Below, one piece after another: positions 21,226 to 34,274 of a stretch of DNA of 64,000 nt. The position numbers and the translations under genes were made by a program. Position 1 is the first letter of the stretch; each line of letters starts with the position of its first letter. The stretch is from Lithobates sylvaticus (Eukaryota; Chordata; Amphibia; Anura; Ranidae). Under the pieces are notes generated by a model. The model worked only from the letters and a program-made list of their open reading frames with translations. It searched no databases and was not told the origin of the DNA. The stretch covers positions 185,198,286 through 185,262,285 of the forward strand of contig CM053029.1 of assembly GCA_028564925.1 (NCBI GenBank), written 5' to 3'.

Positions 21226-21640
21226 TACAAAGCAAATGAAAGGTTAGTATGAGCAACAAAGGAACAAATGATCCAGCAAACCTGTTAGTTTACTGAGTGA
21301 GCAAAATACAGGTTCTCTTTTTTTTTATTTTTTTATTTTTTTATTTTTTTTCTTTTTTTTCTTTTTTTTTTTTTTTTTTAACTTTTGCAGGATAATTGAA
21401 TATTGAGAATGTGTCGAGCTCTAGATTTCCAATTTAAAGTATAACTAAAGGAAAAACTTTTTTTCTTAGAATTGGATAGAGTAGAGGTGGCTTTGAACAC
21501 CTGTCAGTATTTATTGCTTTCTGTACCCCCCGTTTAGGGAGATTCTGCCTCCCTATTTGTCCTGTTTACTGTTGTCATTGAAAGTAATTACCCACATTTT
21601 GGGTTGTCCCCAGAAAAGTAATAGAGGGGAAAAAGAGGAG
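21226..21640. repeat. intronic repeat, copy 1
   Basis: Words AAATGAAAGGTTAGTATGAG, then a T-rich tract, then AGAGCTCTAGATTTCC-like and TTGGATAGAGTAGAGGTGG occur in this order, and again at 27738-28110. A partial copy of the second half precedes it at 21005-21210. It is a dispersed non-coding repeat; the family is not identified. Confidence 0.7.
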
Positions 21641-21828
21641 GTAAGAGACTGCTCTGTGCAATATTGTTCTACAGAGCAGGCAAGTATAATATCTTTTTTT
21701 ATTTTAATAACAAAAAAAAATGTACCCTTCGCAGTCACTTCCCTGCAAGGGAAATGAGCTTCAGCATTTACCAAAACTGTAATGGAAGGGAAAACCTCCC
21801 TTCTTGTAGCCATTTGCATGGACCCTTA

Positions 21829-22032
21829 TGCCGCGTACACACGGCAGGACTTTCCATCAGACTAAACTCCGTCGGCACTTCCGACGGAAAAATTTGAAAC
21901 ATGCTCTATATCTAAGTCCGTCGGAAGTGCCGACAGAAAAAGTCAGATGGGGCATACACACGGTCAGAATATCCGATGAAAAGCTCCCATCTCACTTTTT
22001 CTGATGGAAAATCCGACCGTGTGTACGCGGCA
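21829..22032. mobile_element. Harbinger-like MITE, 204 bp
   Basis: Ends TGCCGCGTACACACGG and CCGTGTGTACGCGGCA, with TTA at 21826-21828 and 22033-22035. The interior is palindromic (GTCGGAAGTGCCGAC words). Non-coding. Confidence 0.82.
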
Positions 22033-23082
22033 TTACACCTCATAATTGTTGGTAGGTCTAAAGGACATTTGTACAGTCAGATTGCATAACCGCCTGTCAT
22101 AACCGTAAAACATTTTCACCTGTAACAGTTTACTAGACCTAGCATATGCTGGTGCTGCTTTAAAGCCTCATTCACATGGCTGTAACACAGCTGTAAAAAA
22201 TTTACTGATTATAAAAGCAAGGAACAAAAGTTCCCGTGTAATGATCAGTAAAAAGATTGCAGTTTTTTTTTAATGAATAAAATTGTCCTGTTTTTGTTAG
22301 CGCTATACAAGTATATGCATGTCCTCAGTTGTAGATATTTGGTTACAATTCTAAATGCAGTGCATGTTTTACGCACCTGTGTGAATATCTCCATTGAAAA
22401 TAATGGAGCTGCTTTTAGACCTGTAAATTAAAGGATAAGTTCACTTTTGGAACATGTTTCGCCCTGTATTTAGGGTGGAATATGTAACCAGTTCAGCCCC
22501 TGCAGCCTCTTAAGCCCCCCACTTTCCCCTCCCAATTAAAAAACAGCGCTGCCGTGCGTGGCTCTGTGCACATGGCCACGCCATTCAGTCAAGTATCTCG
22601 AATGAATGAAGTACAAGTACTATCATCATCCTCCACAGCTGACGGCTTTTAGTTAATGAACTGCGAGGGCGCTGGTGAATGCTCTTGTAGACCATTGAGT
22701 ATTCATGCCATTCAGTAACTGCCCGCATCGGAGGTACAGGCAGACAGTGTACTTAGTCTGCTGATCGCGGTTGCATTGCCTTACAGGCCTCCAGGGGAAA
22801 AAAAAAAATACACATTTCTGCAAAAAGATGTGCATTTATTTATCTGTTTGTGTAACAGGTGAACTTGGCCTGTAAAACAGTTGTAACTGTGTTTTTGGAT
22901 TTTTTTTTTGGTTTCTTTGTGCGTGGGGGTTTTATTTTTTTTATTTTTTTGTTTACAGCCATGTGAATGAGGTCTAAAGCTGCACAAAGATATGCTTGTT
23001 CTGCTCCAATTTGCTGCTGGCAAGAAATAGTTAAATATTCAGATCTTTTTTCTATCGCCTGAGGGCGTCAAGCTCTGTTTAA

Positions 23083-23880
23083 CCACTTGCCTACCAGGCA
23101 CCTACGCCCCCTTCCGGCCCAAGCCATTTTTCAGCTTTCAGCGCTGTCGCACTTTGAATGACAATTGCACGGTCATGCAACACTGTACCCAAACACATAT
23201 TTTTTTTCTCAGTAAATTTTGTAACTAAGTAATTTTTTGCCTTCACTGATGTGCGCTGATGAGGCGGCACTGATAGGCTGAACTGGTGGGTACTAATGAG
23301 GTGGCACTTATGGGCACTGATGAGGAGGCGCTAACATTCCACACTTATGGGCACTGATAGGTGGCACTGGTGGGCACGGATAGGCGACGTCAATAGACGG
23401 TACAGATGGGAACTGGACATTGGTGAGCACTGATTATTAGCACTGACTGGCATCGCTAATGGCCACTGGTGGCACTTGCGGCCACTGGTGGGCACTGATT
23501 GCTGCCACTGGTGGGCACTGTTTTGTGACACTATTTATTGTAATCGGTGCCCTGATTACATCCCTAGATGTCCCCCCTGTGAGGAGAGGATCAGCTCTCC
23601 TCAAACTCTGTCAGTGTGAGGCGAGGAGAGCCGATTACTGGCATCTCCTTGTTTACATGTGACCGGCTGTGATTGGACACAGCCGATCACATGGTTAAAG
23701 AGCCGCAGATGCAGCTCTTTACAGAGATCGGGGCCAGCGTCGCGTCCTAGCCACACAGCGCGATTGCCGCACTGCGCGCCCCCACTGGCTTGCGAGAGTG
23801 GCCATATGACGGCGTCCCAGAGCGGCCACTCTCGCAAGCCCGTGGGGGCGCGCAGAGCTGCCCCGCCATCATTTGAGGGT
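23083..23880. mobile_element. TTAA-type MITE, truncated on the right
   Basis: TTAA at 23079-23082 is followed by CCACTTGC and the family words GACAATTGCACGGTCATGC and CTGTACCCAAACAC. A run of GGCACTGATGGGCACTG-like short tandem units fills 23240-23530. The right terminus with TTAA was not found; 23880 is approximate. Confidence 0.55.
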
Positions 23881-24132
23881 GGGTGGACAGAAAGGAGTTG
23901 TAAAGGCAGAAGTTTTTTTATCTTAATGCATTCTATGCATAAAAAAAAAAAATGAGATCCTGCAATTTTACTGTGAAGGGAATGGCTGAATCTCCAGTGT
24001 TTCAAGAGAGAAGCATCTTCTGCTCATTTAGGCCAGAGCCCTGCAGTTCAGCATACAGGCTGCAGTGCTGTGAAGCCAATTACATTAGGACTTCAGCAAA
24101 TATTTGGTTCTCTTTAAAATGATACTCGCTAA

Positions 24133-24520
24133 GGCTGGGTTCAGACTGCTGCTGTGCGGGAACGCTGCGAATCTACTGCGGGTTCCCGCATCGCATGTCT
24201 TCCGCCGGCAGTTCACACTGCCCTATGCGAGCTGCTGGGAGTGTCAGTGAAATGTTAATGACACCCCCATATCAGTTCGCATATCGCAGTGCGATCTGCA
24301 AACTCGGACAGGAATCGTATCGCATGGTGAGAACACCCATGCGATCCGATTCTGCTGCGGACCAAAAAAAGGGTCCTGTGCGAGTTTGGGCCGAATGCGA
24401 TGCGAATTCAGCCATACTATCTGTATGGCTGAAATCGCATTGCACAGAGATCGCATATGATTTTGCACTGCGGTGCGAATCATATCCGATCCCCCGCATC
24501 GCAGCAGTCTGAACCCGGCC
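24133..24520. mobile_element. Harbinger-like MITE, 388 bp
   Basis: Ends GGCTGGGTTCAGACTGCTG and CAGTCTGAACCCGGCC, with TAA at 24130-24132 and 24521-24523. The interior folds back (GCGATGCGAATTC-like words). Non-coding. Confidence 0.8.
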
Positions 24521-24747
24521 TAAGAGGCAATCGTGCCTTTTTTTTTTTTTTTTTTTACACAGGTGCCGCTGTGGTTTTGCTGATTTGTTTCTCTTGCTTC
24601 GAAAGTTAGCAGGAGTACTTTGTAACTAGTGCGGGGTGTGTGAGTTGGAGTATTTTGGGACCAGGTCAGGGTATCAATCTCAATCATGCAAGGCAAGTAA
24701 GATCCCTCCCTGCCTGTACTCATTTATGCACAAGAAAGCCTTATTAA

Positions 24748-25126
24748 AGAGCAGCTCCAGGCTCCTGCAGAAAAAAATAAGTTAGCCGCTACAAATGCAG
24801 CTGTTGACTTTTATTATTGGGACACTTACCTGTCCAGGAATCCCAGTAGTGTCTTCATCTGAGCCGACTTTTCAATCGGGTGCTACTGCCGCCATCTCCA
24901 CTAAGGGAAACCAGGAGTGAAGCCTTGCGGCTTCACAGCCAGTTCCCTACTGCACATGCACAAAGCACGCTTCGCTCTCTGGGCTGGCTGCAGGGGAAGG
25001 AGGGGGGGCCCAACTTCTGTCAAAACCAGGTACCCGCTCCCCCCCCCAAAAAAAGGTGCCAAATGTGGCAGCAGAGGGAAGAGGAGGCAGACAAGTGGAG
25101 CTTCCCCTTTTGGGTGGAGCTCTGCT
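24748..25126. mobile_element. TTAA-flanked MITE, second family
   Basis: TTAA at 24744-24747 and 25127-25130. Ends AGAGCAGCTCCA and GGTGGAGCTCTGCT. Shares internal words (CAGCTGTTGACTTTTATTAT, CACTTACCTGTCC) with 61845-62670. Non-coding. Confidence 0.72.
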
Positions 25127-25982
25127 TTAAACCATATCTACAAATGTGTATTTCAATACACCAATTTGCACCTAACATAGAAACTTCTATGTCTGGAATT
25201 TTCAAAGAGAACCAGTCACAATTGAATTTATGTAGGAGTCTTGACTAGAAGAGTGTGCGAGCTTACATACATGATGCTTCAGCAGGTGTATCAAGGGGGC
25301 ATAAGGTGACCTGAAGTGTGACAGTAGCTGGCTTGCCAATCGCCTGGCTTCACACATTATCTCCCCCTTCTGTGTGTACATTGTGGGGGGTCAGGCACTT
25401 GACAGGCCAGCAGCTGTACTTTTTTTTTTCCTCTATTAAAGCCTGCAGAGCATTGCAACTGCGATCAATGCATTGCAGATACAATGCACACGCTTCTGCA
25501 TTGTTTACATCCCAACTCCAGGTCTGTATAGAGCTGTTATGAGGCTGGAGGAAGTAAGCAATGGATTTCAAGTGCAGTGATGTTACCGCACTTGTGCTGG
25601 CACATTCTACGAGTTCCTCTACAATGTTCCCATTTACAGATCACTGTAAATGGATGACAGCTGTGTGGGCAGAGCAACAAACAGCTAAGGGAGAAAAAAA
25701 CCCATAATTCAGGTAAGGGGGTTGAGGAATGCAACCATGTTTCATGTTGCACCCTAAATATAGAGTCAAGGAGTTATAACATCTGTCAGGTTTTTATTGC
25801 TGGTTATGCCCCCAGTAGTGAGATTTGCCCACTGTCACCAGAAGTGAACCTGAGGGTAAATCTAAAAAATTTGAGGTATTACTAGAATAGGAATGGAGAG
25901 GAAATCTCTGATGGGGAACAATTGTTCCAGTGATAACTGATGGAAATGTACCCCTCTGTAGAGCTTTTTCTCTTGTCTACAG

Positions 25983-26111
25983 CAGCGGTTCTCAACCCTC
26001 ATGTTTTTCTTCACTTTGCACAGCTGCTTTAAATCAATATCAATGACATGGTATCGATAAAAGATATTTTATCTAAGGGATGTTTTGGGTATTTGAGGGT
26101 GAGAACCACTG
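25983..26111. mobile_element. 129-bp hAT-like MITE
   Basis: CAGCGGTTCTCAACC at the left and GGTGAGAACCACTG at the right form the inverted ends. GTCTACAG is duplicated exactly at 25975-25982 and 26112-26119. CAG...CTG ends and an 8-bp duplication are the hAT signature. Confidence 0.88.
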
Positions 26112-27737
26112 GTCTACAGGACAGGAAGTTATAGTAAGGTCAGGTTTTTGATCTCTCAGGTCTTAGAGGTGGCGTGGGAAAGCTGCAGCATTGGACTGAT
26201 GCTTCATCCACCTAAGGGAGTATGTAAGTTTTTATTTTATTTTTTAAATCGCACACTTCCTAATGCTTCTTGTAACATTTATGGCAGGTTGTACATGAAT
26301 TTTCTTAGCGCCGTATTCAGCCAGACATTTTAGGTAACTTTTTTTTTTAATTTTTTTCCATCAGTTTGCGCACATTTCTCTTGTTTGGGTAGAAAGGGTG
26401 GTTGCAAATGTGAATTTTGCATACAATTCCTCTTTACAAGGTATCAAGTAGGATACTCGCAGAATTAAACACAATACTTCAGCAGATCAAGGTTGGTGAC
26501 TAATCCAAACCCAAATTTTGATCATCTGAGGCCTCATTCGCGTGCAGCCAAGATCCTGTGTAAAAAGTGGTCCGTACTGCAACTCCACTTATACAGACAT
26601 ACATGCGCTTATGCTTTGAATGAGTTGAGATGCAGATGGGAAGTTGTATGGATTCTGTTTGTTTACATCTAGCCTTGAGTGATTGGGAATGAGTCATTCA
26701 CCAGACAGCAGCAACGCACACATGTAGAATAACTGTGGCCTTCAGTCACTCAGAATGACCTGAAGGCTGAAGTCATTCTGTGCCTGTGCACCGCCGCTGC
26801 CTACACATTGTTTACATTTCCCCCTAGCCTGGCAGCAGCTCATATATTCTATGTATGTAAAGGTTTGCACAAACCTCTACACACAGTGTAAAATATGGCC
26901 AACATCAGACTAGGGATGCAGATTTTGGGTTCTGGTTTTCTACAGCTAAACGTTATTGGCGAAACTGTTTAAATGGGCCCATACCATACGATACTGCTGC
27001 ACTCAGATCCATATACATTATAGATCTAAACGTGGCAAATTCGAATATGACAAGGCAATCAGCAAAACATTTTTTTTTAACATAATTTCCAATTAGAAGC
27101 AGCAGAGCATTTCTGCATATGGTGGACACTTTGTGTAACAGTATTGGTGCTTGGGAGGACATTCCCACAATCGGTGCTTCTGATTACTGTATTGGGTTGG
27201 TGTCATCGGGGTGTGTGGTGTAGGATTTGGATGATCTGCCTAATGATGGCTTGCTTCTCCACTTGTATGGTGCCTGCTGCACAGCCACACAGCACTGTGG
27301 TGTAATGGATGAAGGAGGGACTGGGCAAAAAAAAGCAGCTGCAGAATACCTACTGTAAGTGCTGTACTATTTTTATATGACTTATCTAGTACTGTTTCAG
27401 GGATAAGGTTGCCTGCTTCTAGTTCTGTAAAATGAACCTGTACTTTGCCCATCTAGGGAAAAGTAATAGGTCTTCTGGAAAGTGCATTCTTCACTGTTAC
27501 TCTGTGCTTGGCTGTCAGAACAGTAAACGCCCTAGTACTTCCAGGTATAACGTAGTGCACATGATGCTTTCCTCCCCCAGTACATTGCTGTTTCATAGAG
27601 CAGCATATCGCCAGGCCTGAATGCTGTCACTTTTTTTTTTTCACCCTGAATTTAACAGATTTTATAGGGGACTGAGGATTGAGGGAGGCTCCTTCTGACC
27701 CTGAACTTACACAGATCATGTAGGATGGGTGAACAAG

Positions 27738-28330
27738 GCAGCTACAAAGCGAATGAAAGGTTAGTATGAGCAGCAAAGGAACAAATTATCCAGCAAGCCT
27801 GTTCGTTTACTGGAGAATGAGCAAAATACAGGTTCTCTTTTTTTTTTTTTTTTTTTTCTTTATATTTAAGGAAAATTTAATATTGAGGATGTCAAGAGCT
27901 CTAGATTTCCGATTTAAAGTATAACTTAAGGCATAACTTTTTTTTTTTTTCTTAGTATTGGATAGAGTAGAGATGGATCTGAACACCAGTCAGTTTTTAT
28001 TGCTTTCTGTACCCCCGTTGTGGAGATTCCGCCTCCCTATTTGTCCGGTTTACTATTGTCATTGAAAGTAATTACCCACATTTTGGGTTGTCCCCAAAAA
28101 AGTAATAGAGGGGAAATCTTCCAATGGGGACACTAGTGGGGGGGGGTCCCCCAAGGGATTCCCTTTAATTTGCAGGGATTTCCTCTCACTTCCTGTTTGG
28201 CTATAGGACAGGAAGTGAATGGAAACCTCCAATGGGACACAGATGATGGGGGGGGGGGGGGGGGGGACTGACAGGTTATAACCCTCCCTTACTCTATCCA
28301 AAATGAAGAAAAAAAAGTTCTAGTTCTTCC
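27738..28330. repeat. intronic repeat, copy 2
   Basis: Parallel to 21226-21640 (AAATGAAAGGTTAGTATGAG, AGAGCTCTAGATTTCCGA, TTGGATAGAGTAGAGATGG). It then continues with GACAGGAAGTGAATGG and a G-run (about 28247-28266) to ACTCTATCCAAAATGAAG, the usual far end of this family. Confidence 0.68.
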
Positions 28331-29466
28331 AGTTTGAAAGGAAGATTAATATGTACTAACAAACATTCATTTAATATATTGCAGCATTCGTTTTTTATTT
28401 TATTTTTTTATTTCCTTTAAAATACAGCCCTCAGAAAATTGTTACTGAGCCAATTGCCTGTGTATGTGGAGCCTAACTAACCATCTACCAGCTAATCCAA
28501 AGGTTTTCTAAATGCTTTTCATTTTTTCCCTTCAAGTTTTTTACTTCCAGTGGAGACATGTCGACATACTATGGGAAAATCCTTTTTCTTCTTATTCATG
28601 ATTTATATAGTGCCAACAACTTACACAGCACTTTACAAACTAAAGGGGGATGATTACAATAACATTCACTACCCTGCTTGTTAGCACTTAAAGGAAGGGG
28701 CAAGTAATACGAAAGGCAATAACTGAGGGATGAGCTGATTGAGAAAGTAAAGCTGGCTATATTAATACATGGTTCAGTTTTCAACTGGCTGAATGGGGAA
28801 AAAAAAAAACTGAACAGGTTCTCCCATCTATAAATTCCAGGTAGATGCAGGACTCCTTCCCGCTGTGTCATTGACAGCGGGATAAATACCAACCAGCCAT
28901 TTCACGAGAAGTCAGACGATTAGACAGCTGAACTTCCCGAATTTCGATCCACGTATGGCCATCATAAAAAATATATAGTTTGACATTCAGTGGTACACAT
29001 TTGTAATTTAAACAGCCCTCTTAATGTCTGAGCTTTGGATTTGGTCAAGGATAATATAATGGTGTTAATTATGTTTTCCTTTTATGTTCCTGATCCAAAA
29101 TGCTCAGCTGCAAATTCCGTAAACACTTGTGGTCAGTGAGCCCTGCTCTGCATTTCCCCACACTGGTTTGGAAACCATAATCTGTTGGAATTTTTTCCTA
29201 ATACTCGGACACTGAAGAGTAGAGCCCCATGGCTGACTCTAAATAATGAAATAGCTGTGGGTTTTTAGAACAGGAGAAAGTGCCTTTAGTAAGATGACTT
29301 GCACTGATGCATTTCCCAAAAATACAGTGAAAATCTTAATGTTAGAATCCTGCTGTATTGTGTCTTCAGTTTTAATGCATTTGTTGGTCATTTTGTTTTT
29401 CTTTCCATGTTTCACAAGAACAGAAATGCATGTAACGCTTAAAACCACACCTCTTATTTTACTTAA

Positions 29467-29703
29467 AGTGGTTGTAAAGCCTTAAGAGTTTTTCACCCTA
29501 ATGTATTCTATGCATTAAGGTGAAAAACCTTCTGTGCTGCAGCTCCCCCATGTGGTTTTCCATGGGGGCATGCAATAAAGAAGTGGGGTCTGGAGTGTTG
29601 GCGGGGGAACCCCAGAAGATCGGGGCTGCTCTGTGCAAAACCATTGTACAGAGCAGGTTAGTATAGGTGTGTTTTGTTTTAAAGTGAACGTTTACTATCA
29701 CTT
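29467..29703. mobile_element. TTAA-flanked MITE, third family
   Basis: TTAA at 29463-29466 and 29704-29707, with ends AGTGGTTGTAAAGCC and ...TACTATCACTT. The word CTGCTCTGTGCAAAACCATT inside recurs near 21650, 33115, 56625, 57711 and 62905, marking partial copies there. Confidence 0.68.
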
Positions 29704-29959
29704 TTAAGAGAAGTTGAGATTTAAAAAAAGAAGAAACGAACGTACACACTTGCCTAGGTAGCATCAATCCCATACTGTATTTGCCCCCTGCTGCTTCCAT
29801 GACTGAGAAGTGAGCAAAAAAGATCACTGATCACTGAGTCACCGACTCCCTGCTCTGCCCCCCCAGTGCTCACTGGGCTGTGGGCAGGGCGTGAGTGGCT
29901 GGCTTGGGCATCTTTGTGGATCTTGACATTAAAGAGTGGACCGGCTAAATCCTTTTTAA

Positions 29960-30185
29960 CCACTTGCCCACCCGCCTTATTGTCAAAAGACGTCGGCAAA
30001 GTGGTTTTAAAATCCGGACCGGACGTCAAGACGTCCTCAGGATTTTGAGCCGCTGCGCGCCCCCGGGGGCACGCATCGCGGTGATTGTTGTTGCGGGGTG
30101 TCAGTCTGACACCCCGAAACTACGATCTTAGTAAAGAGTCTGCGACGGAGACTCTTTACCACGTGATCAGCCGTGTCCATATTCT
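29960..30185. mobile_element. TTAA-type MITE, left end only
   Basis: TTAA at 29956-29959 followed by CCACTTGCCCACCCGCC. The copy stops at about 30185, after GTGATCAGCCGTGT. No right end. Confidence 0.55.
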
Positions 30186-31196
30186 TTTTTTTTTTTATGG
30201 TTTACCATCATAGTTTTCTGGTCCAAAAAAATGGGTTCCTTTTTTTATAAACGCATCTGAAACGTCAAAGAAAAGTGTCTGAACCCATTTTTTTTGCTTC
30301 TGGAAAAACCAAGGTTAAACGCAACTGCATAAAAACGGGGAAAAAAAACTAGACTGTGTACATGGACACATTGGATAACATTGCATTCGTTCAAAAAGAA
30401 AAGTGTCCAACTGCCTCTGAACGTGCGTTTTTTTTTTTTATTTTTTTTTTTTTACTTAAGACTCGTATCTGTTATAGCAGAGGATGTTATTTCTTTCATC
30501 TGTGCCTGGTCTTGCCACAATGAGTTAATCCAGCTCCGAGCAATCCTCTTATCTGTCTTCAGTAAGATAAAAACAGACACACAGAGAAATAGGTGTCTGT
30601 TCTCCCCCCTTGCTGTGACTGATGGGTGATTTCCTTATCTAATGCACTAGGTGAGAGAGGCATTCTGTGTACTTCACATCCCCCCTCCTTTCTTCTCCAG
30701 CTCTCGCAGGATTGGCTGCTCCACACCTCAACATGATTAGGCAAGCTGAAGTTATGTGGTGACTTTTCTTGGTTTTGACTGGATGTTATTGATCATGGGG
30801 CATAATCCATGAGACCAGCAGAAGTTCAGTGTAAGAAATATTGATGCCTGGCCAAGGGGAGTGTAGAGGTGGGCAGAGGGGAGATATTTGACAGATAAGG
30901 ATACATGCAGGAGGCGTGTGTATCCTTGAAGATCAGCACTATGGAAGTAATTTAGAAATGATGAGTGGGTTTATATCCACTTTAAGGTGGACCTTTCAAG
31001 ACGTCTGAATGTCACAGCTGGGGTTGCCACCCAGCATTGCAGACGGCTGTTTCCTGACTCCAGAAAGCTGCATTTGCATTATGCACAGTGGTGTACCGGA
31101 TCTTGGGCTAATACAGCTCCTGGGGAAAATGTAGGAAATGGCTTCTAGGACTGGAGCAGGTAACAGCCATGCTTACAAGTTCACTTTACACCAGGT

Positions 31197-31235
31197 AGTG
31201 TGTGTGTGTATGTGTATGTGTGTGTGTGTATGTAT

Positions 31236-31277
<42 letters not shown>
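31197..31277. repeat. interrupted (TG)n microsatellite
   Basis: TG repeats with scattered TA interruptions in the left half and a pure run in the right half. Confidence 0.95.
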
Positions 31278-31278
<1 letters not shown>

Positions 31279-31921
31279 GCATATGTGAGCAGGGACTAGT
31301 CTCTCTTCTCTGCAGAAAAGATTTTCTAAGCACTTTAAGAGATTTTTCAATATGTTGGGACAACCTGTGCATGCGCTAATAGGTTATAGTTCTGCTGTCA
31401 AGCCTTATGCAACCTGATCATTTTGAATGTGTGGAGGAGTTTCATCGCTTGCAAGCATTTTGTTTTTTTAGCAACCATTTTTAAATGGCAGTTAGGCTCT
31501 GTATAGATCAGTGCAATGGGTTTTTATTTACACAACTAACCTGTTCATCATTTCCCTCTGACCCTCAACATTGATTGTTCTGTTTATACTTGGCTATAAT
31601 TGTGCAGAATAAACATGCTTAGGGAAGAAGACGGGTCTGGTAATGGAGAATAACTCCCCCCTAAGTGGCTTTCGTCATGGGTTAGGAACATGCTGCTATT
31701 CTCTATGGGAAAAATTGCCTTATAATATGGGGCTGAAAGTGCCTTAAAATTGTAGTTGCCCAGCTCCAATACTTTTGAGTCACATGTAAACCAGTGTTAA
31801 AGTGGTATTAAATCCAAAAGGCAAACATTTTAGTATTTTGCAGCTTGGCATTTCTTAGATGTGATGGCTGCATTTTGTTTGTTTTTTTTTTTTTTTTTTT
31901 CTTTTTTTAGGCTTTCTTCTA

Positions 31922-33078
31922 CAGTGAGGGAAAAAAATATTTAATCCCCTGATGAGTTTGCCCACTGACAAAAAAATAATCAGCCTATAACTTTAATAGG
32001 TTTATTTTAACAGTGAGAGACAGAATAACAAAAATATCCAGAAAAACGCATTTCAAAAAAGTTCTAAATTGATTTGCATTTTAATGAGTGAAAAAAGTAT
32101 TTGATCCCCTATCAACAAGATTTCTGGCTCCCAGGTGTCTTCTATACAGGTAATGAGCTGAGATTAGGCGTGCTCCCTTTACGAGAGTGCTCCTAATCTC
32201 AGCTTGTTACCTGTATAAAAGACACCTGTCCACAGAATCAATCAGATTCCAGTCTCCCCACCATGGCCAAGACCAAAGAGTTGTCCAAGGATGTCAGGGA
32301 CAAGATTGTAGACCTACACAAGGCTGCAATGGGCTACAAGACCATCGCCAAGCAGCTTGGAGACAGGGTGACAACAGTTGGTGCGATGAAATGGAAGAAA
32401 CACAATAACAATCTCCCTCAGTCTGGGGCTCCATGCAAGATCTCACCTCGTGGAGTTTCAATGGTCATGAGGATGGTAAGGAATCTGCCCAGAACTACAC
32501 GGGAGAATCTTGTCAATGATCTCAAGGCACCTGGGACCAGTCGCCAAGAAAACAATGGGTAACACACTACGCTGCGAACGACTGAAATCCTGCATCACCC
32601 GCAAGGACTGAAATCCTGCACCCCCTCAAGGACCCCCTGCTCAAAGCACATGTTACAGGCCTGTCTTGTTTGCTAATGAAAATCTGAATGATTCAGAGGA
32701 GAACTGGTGAAAGTGTTGTGGTCAGGTGAGACCAAAATCAAACTCCATGGCATCAACTCAACTTGCCATGTTTGGAGGAGAAAATATGCTGCCTATGACC
32801 CCAAGAACACTATCCCCACCGTCAAACATGGAGGTGGAAACATTATGCTTTGGGGTGTTTTTCAGCTAAGGGGACAGGACAACTTCATCTCAAAGGGATG
32901 ATGGACGGGGCCATGTACCATCAAATCTTGGGTGAGAACCTTCTTTCCTCAGCCAGGACATTGAAAATGGGTTGTGGATGGGTATTCCAGCATGACAATG
33001 ACCCAGAACACATGGCCAAGGCAACAAAGGAGTCGCTCAAGAAGAAGCACATTAGGGTCCTGGAGTGGCCTAGCCAGC
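31922..33078 (+). mobile_element. second Tc1 family, right-truncated copy
   Basis: The left end CAGTGAGGGAAAAAAATATT follows TA at 31920-31921, and a subterminal AGTATTTGATCCCCT lies near 32096. It differs in ends and protein from the copies at 7-14.6 kb, so it is another Tc1 lineage. The copy stops at about 33078, just after the WPSQ codons, and continues into a fragment of the third TTAA-MITE family. No right end is present. Confidence 0.88.
32263..33078 (+). pseudogene. Tc1-family transposase, decayed and truncated
   Basis: Starts [20 protein letters not shown] with the N-terminal helix-turn-helix ([11 protein letters not shown]), then the [10 protein letters not shown] linker. About 150 bp later it resumes at [14 protein letters not shown], where the family has WSDETKI; the first catalytic Asp is therefore Gly here. 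[14 protein letters not shown] carries the second Asp. The third catalytic residue is lost with the truncation. The frame changes at least twice (about 32540-32700 and about 32860-32880). Inactive. Confidence 0.88.
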
Positions 33079-34274
33079 CGGGAGCAATGGTGGGGGACCT
33101 GAGAAGAGAATTGGGGCTGCTGTGTGCAAAACCACTGCACAGAGCAGGTAACTATATCATGTTTGTTTTCTTTCTTAACTAAACCTTTTAGCCCAGGTTC
33201 ACACTGTAGCAATGTCAGACATCGCATGTGTTTCGCTCCCTCACTGCGGTGCCGATCACATGCAATGTCTGTGCAGTGCCAGTTGTATGGCTGAACTCGC
33301 ATTGGATCCGCATAAAAGACAAAGCTGATGTACTAACCATGCAAGGTTGGTCCAGTCAGTGCTCTCTGCCATTGGCTGATCGAGAGTCGGTTGGCTGCTG
33401 GTTTTCCAGCATGCACGTCCGACAAACTGACCGGCTTCTGTCAAACAGACCAACATACATTACGGGCAGAATGACAGCCGGTATTTTTTGTACCGACAAA
33501 TGTCTCCTGACAGTCTGCCCGTGTGTACGTGACTTTAGTGATTTTTTATGTAGGATCTTGCTGACAGCACAAGTTTGTGTATACGGCATCTGAACCGATA
33601 AGGACCTACACACACGTATGTCCATATGAGGTGAGATACGTACATCCTGTTCTAATTACTGACCATTTACATCTCTCCTGAATGAGTCAATCAGTGCAGG
33701 CACACATTTAACTCGACCTTCAGTTATTGTGCAGGTGAATTCCTGCACATTGTTGATGTTGACGACGCGCTGGCCCAGAATTCATTAGGCAGTGTCAGCG
33801 ACGCATAGGGCCCATTTATACTGTACATGCAAATCTTGGCACAAATATATTTACATATGTGCGCAATACCGTCAAAAACAGACCACGAATGCAAATTTTT
33901 CTATTTTTTATTTATGCAGCTAAACGCCTTAAACCAATGTGGAGCTGTGTTATTGGGCCCATGGCATATACTGTAATATTGCTGTGTTGAGATCTGTATA
34001 CATTAAGGATGTGAACGCATCTTATTGTACCTAATAAGTACATGAGTCCCAAGAAACTAATAGAAACTATTTATTACAACTTGGTGTCATATGCTGCATC
34101 AGTCAATGATTTTAAAGGCTTACTCATACCGCGTCTGAGCTGCATTTTTCTGCACACTACCCCACATGTATGATGAGAAGAGGGCATGTCAAAATTGGGA
34201 TTGGGTGCTTAGGGGGGAGTTCTCTGCTTCGATTAAATGCTTTGTGGTTGTTGGAACGTGCAGAGCTTTCTGTA

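Noticed and set aside
23659-23955. 98-residue frame in the intron
   Set aside because: Lies inside a GC-rich part of a TTAA-type MITE and has no known domain or splice context.
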